9,436 nt of DNA from Deltaproteobacteria bacterium (GTDB taxonomy: Bacteria; Myxococcota_A; UBA9042; DTJE01). Of the stretch, positions 6,775 through 9,436 are shown in pieces. The notes below the pieces were generated by a model. The model had not been told where the DNA came from, did no database searches, and worked only from the letters and a program-made list of their open reading frames with translations. Position numbers and translations under genes: made by a program. Every line of letters begins with the position of its first letter. Position 1 is the stretch's first letter. Location of the stretch: positions 1-9,436 of the forward strand of contig JADHTP010000105.1 of NCBI GenBank assembly GCA_016784945.1, read 5' to 3'.

Positions 6775-6827
6775 TCAATAGTCTATGGTCGATGGTTCGT
6801 GGTGAATGGTTCATGATCCATGGACCC
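6772..6827. repeat. Degenerate heptamer repeat, locus C (single array between convergent stops)
   Basis: In the phase shared with the other loci the units are GTCAATA at 6774, GTCTATG at 6781, GTCGATG at 6788, GTTCGTG at 6795, GTGAATG at 6802, GTTCATG at 6809 and ATCCATG at 6816, then a decayed end. The consensus is GTYNATG. The tract begins at the porin TAG (6772-6774) and ends at 6827, the base before the phoU stop (6828-6830). It can still fold: GGTCGATGG (6787-6795) pairs with CCATGGACC (6818-6826) with one mismatch. It may therefore act as a bidirectional 3' structure. Confidence 0.85.
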
Positions 6828-6847
6828 CTACGCCCGGTACCCGATGC
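6828..6847. repeat. Direct repeat copy 1, at the 3' end of phoU
   Basis: A 17-bp sequence, CGCCCGGTACCCGATGC (6831-6847), recurs exactly at 8899-8915 in the same orientation. With the adjoining phoU stop codon (CTA here, CTG in the other copy) the match is 19 of 20. Here it encodes the C-terminal IGYRA and stop of the PhoU-like protein on the minus strand. Beyond it the match resumes as GGTGnAAGGnG after a 14-bp gap in the other copy. Confidence 0.8.
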
Positions 6848-7496
6848 GGTGGAAGGGGTTGATCACGGCGGAGGCGATGTTCTTGAGGTGGGCGCTGACC
6901 CGCTTCATGTACCGCAGCAGCAGGACCAGCCCCAGCTTCCACTTGTCCACGCAGTCCCCGTAGCCCTCGGCGGTGATGACCCCCCTCAGGGTCCCGTCGC
7001 AGATCTTGGAAATGGTGTCGTAGCGGCGCAGGACCTCCCGGGCCTTTTCCTCGTCCCCGTTGGCCAGGGCGTCCCGGGTGAGGTCGAACAGCTCCAGGGT
7101 GCCTTCCTGGACCTCCCGGTAGTGTTCTTCGTACTTGTCGAAGCTCATCTTGTCCGGGAGCATGTCCACCAGCTCGGCCATGTTCTTGCCGTAGTCGCCG
7201 ATGCGCTCCAGGTCCACCACGATGGTCATGAGCTGGAGGCCCTGCAGCAGGTCCCGGGTCCGGGACAGGGCCAGATGCTCGTAGATCTTCTTGCGCACGT
7301 CCTGTTGCTGGGCGTTGATGGTCTTGTCCATGCCCGCGACCTTCTCGCGGACCTGGATGTCCATGTCCTTTTCCAGGGCCTGGACCACCAGGTTGAACAT
7401 CTCGCGGCCCGTGGCCATCATGCGGAGGCAATCGGACCGGGCCTCCTCGATGACGTTCTTTTTACCCTTCAGTGTTTCCCACATGCGGTCCAGCAT
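6828..7496 (-). CDS. PhoU-like protein (DUF47/PhoU family), partner of the adjacent Na+/phosphate cotransporter
   Basis: This all-alpha cytoplasmic protein of 222 residues belongs to the PhoU superfamily, members of which bind metal clusters and modulate phosphate transport and Pho signalling. The first three-helix half holds the classic VVDLERIGDYGKNMAELV (93-110), with the E97xxxD101 metal-ligand motif. The second half ends with RYMKRVSAHLKNIASAV (195-211), where the equivalent motif is K198xxxA202, so that metal site looks lost. It starts 16 bp after the transporter stop and is preceded by GGGGGT. It is surely in the transporter's operon; in E. coli YjbB the two modules are fused in one protein. 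It is not next to pstSCAB here, so a role with the Na+ cotransporter is more likely than with Pst. The stop codon abuts the locus C repeat. Confidence 0.88.
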   Translation of the reverse strand: MLDRMWETLKGKKNVIEEARSDCLRMMATGREMFNLVVQALEKDMDIQVREKVAGMDKTINAQQQDVRKKIYEHLALSRTRDLLQGLQLMTIVVDLERIGDYGKNMAELVDMLPDKMSFDKYEEHYREVQEGTLELFDLTRDALANGDEEKAREVLRRYDTISKICDGTLRGVITAEGYGDCVDKWKLGLVLLLRYMKRVSAHLKNIASAVINPFHRIGYRA

Positions 7497-7512
7497 CAGA
7501 CGACCCCCGTTT

Positions 7513-8820
7513 CTAGCGGAACACCAATATCAAAACCAAGGGCACGAGCAGGTACATGCTCAGCACGAACAATACAGGATAGGCCTTCGATACGGTCGCC
7601 GCCCGGGCCAGCCCGGTGGCCATGCCGATGGGGACCTTCCGGAAGGGATAGATGACGCCGATTCCGAGTATGTTGAACAGGAGGTGGGCGAAGGCCACGG
7701 CGATGCCCGTGACCTCGCCGGCGGCCAGGGCGGCCAGCATGGCGGTGATGGTGGTGCCCACGTTGGCGCCCAGGGTGTACGGGAACACCTGCTGGATGGT
7801 GAGCAGGCCGGCGCCGGCCAGGGGGACCACCAGGGAGGTGGTGACCGAACTGCTCTGGACCATCGCCGTCATCAGGACGCCCACCACCATGGCCCTCAGG
7901 GCGGTCTTGAACAGCACGCTGTGGAACAGGGATTCCAGCCGCGTCAGGACCACGGACTTCATCACCTTCACGATCACGAACAGGGACATGAACAGCACAG
8001 TGAGCCCGAACAGGAAGGTGGCCATCTCGGGGCTGAACACGGCCTGGGAATAGGCCTTGCCCATGGTCACCACGCCGGCGAAGGCCACAGCCAGAACGAA
8101 AACCAGCCAGGACCGCCGCTTCTGTCCCTCGGCGATGGGTCGGCTCAGGAACCGGAACGCCAGGAACAGGCCCAGGAAGGCCACGGAAAGGACCATGAGG
8201 TCCACCGCCATGGGATGTTCCGCGAAGCCGGTCTTGACTTCCTGTATCTGGGGTTTGGTCAGGAGCTTGAGGGGGCTGGAAAAGGTCAGGCCGCCCACCG
8301 CCTCGAACCAGCCGGCCATCCTCAGGGCGAACCAGCCCAGGAAATCGGTCATGATCTGGAGCGGCAGGAAGATGGCCACGGCAATCAGGTTGAAGAAGTC
8401 GTGGACCACGGCACAGGAAAAGGCCCGCTCGAATTCCCGGCGGTTGCCTATGTGAGCCATGGAGACCAGCAGGTTCGTGATGCTGGTGCCGATGTTGGCG
8501 CCCATGATAACCGGCACGGCCAGCCGCAGTGCGTCGGCATGGTTGGAACCGAAGGCGCCCCCGGCCACCAGGCCCACCACGATGGAGGTGGTGGTGGACG
8601 AGCTCTGGATCACGCTGGTGACCAGCACGCCCAGCATCAGACCGATGAAGGGATTGCGGGCCAGGTCCTGGATCAGGGTTGCACCATAGCCATGGCCCAG
8701 TTCCTTGAAGGCCCCCAGCAGTCCGATGCTGACGAAGAAGAAGTCCAGTGCGGCGAGAAGGGCCACCAGCTTCAGGATTCCGAAGAGCCTGTCGAAGCCC
8801 GGTGGCAACCGGCCGTTCAT
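7513..8820 (-). CDS. Na+/phosphate cotransporter (NaPi-II / SLC34-like, NptA/YjbB family)
   Basis: This inner-membrane symporter has 435 residues and couples Na+ entry to inorganic phosphate uptake, or in some relatives export. The protein is an inverted-repeat transporter. The first half has LVTSVIQSSSTTTSIVV (QSSS at 72-75) followed by VIMGANIGTSIT (104-115). The second half has LMTAMVQSSSVTTSLVV (QSSS at 322-325) followed by TLGANVGTTIT (349-359). Both QSSS motifs, which form the substrate and Na+ site, are intact. Hydrophobic segments cover most of the chain, with a soluble loop near 180-205. It lacks the C-terminal PhoU domain of YjbB, but a PhoU-like gene follows after 16 bp. The ATG is preceded by an AGG-containing leader. 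The upstream divergent gap contains a Pho-box-like array, suggesting induction under phosphate limitation. The direction of transport cannot be decided from sequence. Confidence 0.92.
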   Translation of the reverse strand: MNGRLPPGFDRLFGILKLVALLAALDFFFVSIGLLGAFKELGHGYGATLIQDLARNPFIGLMLGVLVTSVIQSSSTTTSIVVGLVAGGAFGSNHADALRLAVPVIMGANIGTSITNLLVSMAHIGNRREFERAFSCAVVHDFFNLIAVAIFLPLQIMTDFLGWFALRMAGWFEAVGGLTFSSPLKLLTKPQIQEVKTGFAEHPMAVDLMVLSVAFLGLFLAFRFLSRPIAEGQKRRSWLVFVLAVAFAGVVTMGKAYSQAVFSPEMATFLFGLTVLFMSLFVIVKVMKSVVLTRLESLFHSVLFKTALRAMVVGVLMTAMVQSSSVTTSLVVPLAGAGLLTIQQVFPYTLGANVGTTITAMLAALAAGEVTGIAVAFAHLLFNILGIGVIYPFRKVPIGMATGLARAATVSKAYPVLFVLSMYLLVPLVLILVFR

Positions 8821-8845
8821 TCTTTAGCCTGATACGGTTGCCTTG

Positions 8846-8873
8846 ATGTAATAGGTGAGGGGCAGGAAGTCAA
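8846..8873 (-). promoter_or_regulatory. Second, weak promoter candidate for the transporter-phoU operon
   Basis: On the minus strand TTGACT (8868-8873, 5 of 6) is followed after 16 bp by TTACAT (8846-8851, 3 of 6). Transcription would begin about 20 nt before the transporter ATG. The weak -10 makes it less convincing than the Pho-box-associated -10 further upstream; it could be a basal promoter. Confidence 0.25.
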
Positions 8874-8895
8874 GGGCGTCAAACGATCTACGCCA

Positions 8896-8915
8896 CTGCG
8901 CCCGGTACCCGATGC
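8896..8915. repeat. Direct repeat copy 2, in the transporter leader
   Basis: This is the second copy of the 17-bp repeat (exact at 8899-8915; 19 of 20 when 8896-8898 is included). It lies upstream of the transporter gene, so the two copies bracket the transporter-phoU operon. Read on the minus strand it still spells IGYRA, with the phoU stop TAG replaced by CAG. After a 14-bp insertion (8916-8929) the sequence GGTGCAAGGTG resembles the corresponding phoU tail GGTGGAAGGGG. It looks like a displaced or relic phoU 3' end. Confidence 0.65.
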
Positions 8916-8935
8916 ACCGATAACAATGCGGTGCA
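8913..8935 (-). promoter_or_regulatory. Inverted repeat around a candidate -10 box of the transporter operon
   Basis: TGCACCG (8913-8919) and CGGTGCA (8929-8935) form a perfect 7-bp inverted repeat around a 9-bp centre. The centre contains TGTTAT on the minus strand (8920-8925, 4 of 6 to the -10 consensus). The -10 candidate begins 12 bp after the last Pho-box-like heptad, close to the 10 bp seen in E. coli phoA. The inverted repeat could be a repressor site or a cruciform at the promoter; that part is inference. Confidence 0.4.
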
Positions 8936-8937
8936 AG

Positions 8938-8966
8938 GTGACGGTTCCGTGACATCAAGGTGACTT
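8938..8966 (-). promoter_or_regulatory. Pho-box-like operator: three direct repeats at 11-bp period
   Basis: GTGAC occurs at 8938, 8949 and 8960, exactly 11 bp apart. Read on the minus strand the heptads are AAGTCAC, ATGTCAC and CCGTCAC with 4-bp spacers. They match the Pho-box heptad CTGTCAC at 5, 6 and 6 of 7 positions. The 11-bp period with 4-bp spacers is the known binding geometry of PhoB and other OmpR-class regulators. The array lies between the divergent transporter-phoU operon and a phosphatase-like lipoprotein gene, oriented toward the transporter. The regulator gene itself is not in the window. Confidence 0.6.
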
Positions 8967-8987
8967 TTCCTGCCGGCTTTCTGTAAT
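8960..8987 (+). promoter_or_regulatory. Candidate promoter of the phosphatase-like lipoprotein gene
   Basis: GTGACT (8960-8965, 4 of 6), which is also the last Pho-box-like repeat, is followed after 16 bp by TGTAAT (8982-8987, 5 of 6 to the -10 consensus). Transcription would begin near 8994, about 55 nt before the ATG at 9049. The overlap of the -35 with an activator-type repeat would suit a Pho-activated promoter. Confidence 0.4.
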
Positions 8988-9037
8988 GTACACAGCGCCG
9001 GTTTCGACTAATCACCAAGGGTGAACGGGTTTTCCAC

Positions 9038-9042
9038 GGGGG
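9038..9042 (+). promoter_or_regulatory. Ribosome binding site deciding the lipoprotein start
   Basis: Five G bases (9038-9042) lie 6 nt before the ATG at 9049 but directly touch the alternative in-frame ATG at 9043. Normal spacing favours 9049. An in-frame TGA at 9022-9024 rules out longer starts. Confidence 0.55.
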
Positions 9043-9048
9043 ATGCGG

Positions 9049-9436
9049 ATGACACTCGAACGGTACTCAGTTTTCTTTTCGGTCGTCGCCATGGTTGCCA
9101 TGGGCGCCCTGTCCTGCGGATCCGGGGACCCGCACGGGACGGCCGATCCGGGGACGGTGGTCACCGATACGTGGACCGATCCCGGCGCCACCTGGGACGG
9201 ACCGGTCCTCGGGACGGGGGACTGGGTGGCCACACCGGACCTGAAGCCCCACTCCATCCATGTGACCTGGCTGGGCGACACGGGCCAGTCCGCCACGGTG
9301 CAATGGCAGACACAGATGACCAGTCCCGCCGACTACGTCCCCCTGGTCTGGTTCGCCCGTGAGGATGAGGTCCAGATGGGAAAAGACGACGCCATGGGCC
9401 TGCCCTTCGACGACTCCCACGTGGCCGAGGGGGCCG
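9049..9436 (+). CDS. Putative lipoprotein with a purple-acid-phosphatase-type N-terminal domain, truncated by the right edge
   Basis: 129 codons are visible. The start MTLERYSVFF is followed by a hydrophobic stretch and GALSC, with the candidate lipidated Cys at residue 23. The -3 position is Ala rather than Leu, so the lipobox is not perfect. A Gly/Asp/Thr-rich linker follows. The segment beginning LKPHSIHVTWLGDTGQ (about residues 67-82) and continuing SATVQWQTQ resembles the fibronectin-III-like N-terminal domain that precedes the metallophosphatase domain in purple acid phosphatases. The catalytic GDxG/GNH(D/E) motifs would lie beyond the window, so phosphatase activity is inferred. The position opposite a phosphate transporter across a Pho-box-like array supports a role in releasing phosphate from organic esters at the cell envelope. 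Other FnIII-bearing secreted proteins remain possible. Confidence 0.6.
   Translation, partial: MTLERYSVFFSVVAMVAMGALSCGSGDPHGTADPGTVVTDTWTDPGATWDGPVLGTGDWVATPDLKPHSIHVTWLGDTGQSATVQWQTQMTSPADYVPLVWFAREDEVQMGKDDAMGLPFDDSHVAEGA

Noticed and set aside
7291..8832. A 513-codon plus-strand open frame over the transporter and phoU
   Set aside because: Its product is a low-complexity Gln/His/Gly-rich string. The minus strand carries a clear membrane transporter with duplicated QSSS motifs, so this is a shadow frame.
8824..9018. A 64-codon minus-strand frame upstream of the transporter
   Set aside because: It covers the Pho-box-like array and promoter candidates and has no ribosome binding site or family pattern. 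Its IGYRA string is explained by the 17-bp direct repeat from phoU.

Overview
The window is GC-rich Gram-negative DNA, with G or C in most third codon positions. Evidence for an outer membrane is a C-terminal-Phe beta-barrel porin with a signal peptide and a probable lipoprotein. Evidence for peptidoglycan is a class A penicillin-binding protein. The split (two-subunit) form of glycine decarboxylase, the folD-gcvT-gcvH-gcvPA order and the base composition would fit a deltaproteobacterial, myxococcal or neighbouring lineage, but the sequence alone does not settle the taxon. No rRNA, tRNA, transposase or CRISPR array is present.

Left third (1-3188, all minus strand): a one-carbon operon read folD > gcvT > gcvH > gcvPA, with gcvPA running off the left edge. 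The glycine cleavage proteins make 5,10-methylene-THF and FolD interconverts it with 5,10-methenyl- and 10-formyl-THF. A sigma70-like promoter lies before folD and a second one before gcvT.

Middle (3286-5472, plus): a class A penicillin-binding protein with all glycosyltransferase-51 and transpeptidase motifs, divergent from folD.

Right half (5611-9436): a phosphate acquisition block. It contains an OprO/OprP-type porin (+), then on the minus strand a Na+/phosphate cotransporter followed 16 bp later by a PhoU-like gene, and finally a divergent (+) partial lipoprotein that resembles the N-terminal domain of purple acid phosphatases. The 228-bp divergent gap between the transporter and the lipoprotein holds three GTGAC/GTCAC repeats at exactly 11-bp period, the layout of a PhoB/PHO-box operator.

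The most unusual signal is a family of degenerate 7-bp tandem repeats (shared consensus about GTCNAYN) in three of the intergenic gaps: 2222-2331, 5469-5574 and 6772-6827. Each locus has its own version of the heptamer. Two loci are inverted pairs of arms. Each tract contains or abuts a stop codon of a neighbouring gene, and one exactly fills the gap between two convergent stops. I do not recognise it as a named element. A second odd signal is a 17-bp direct repeat (20 bp with one mismatch) that brackets the phoU-transporter operon and looks like a displaced copy of the phoU 3' end.
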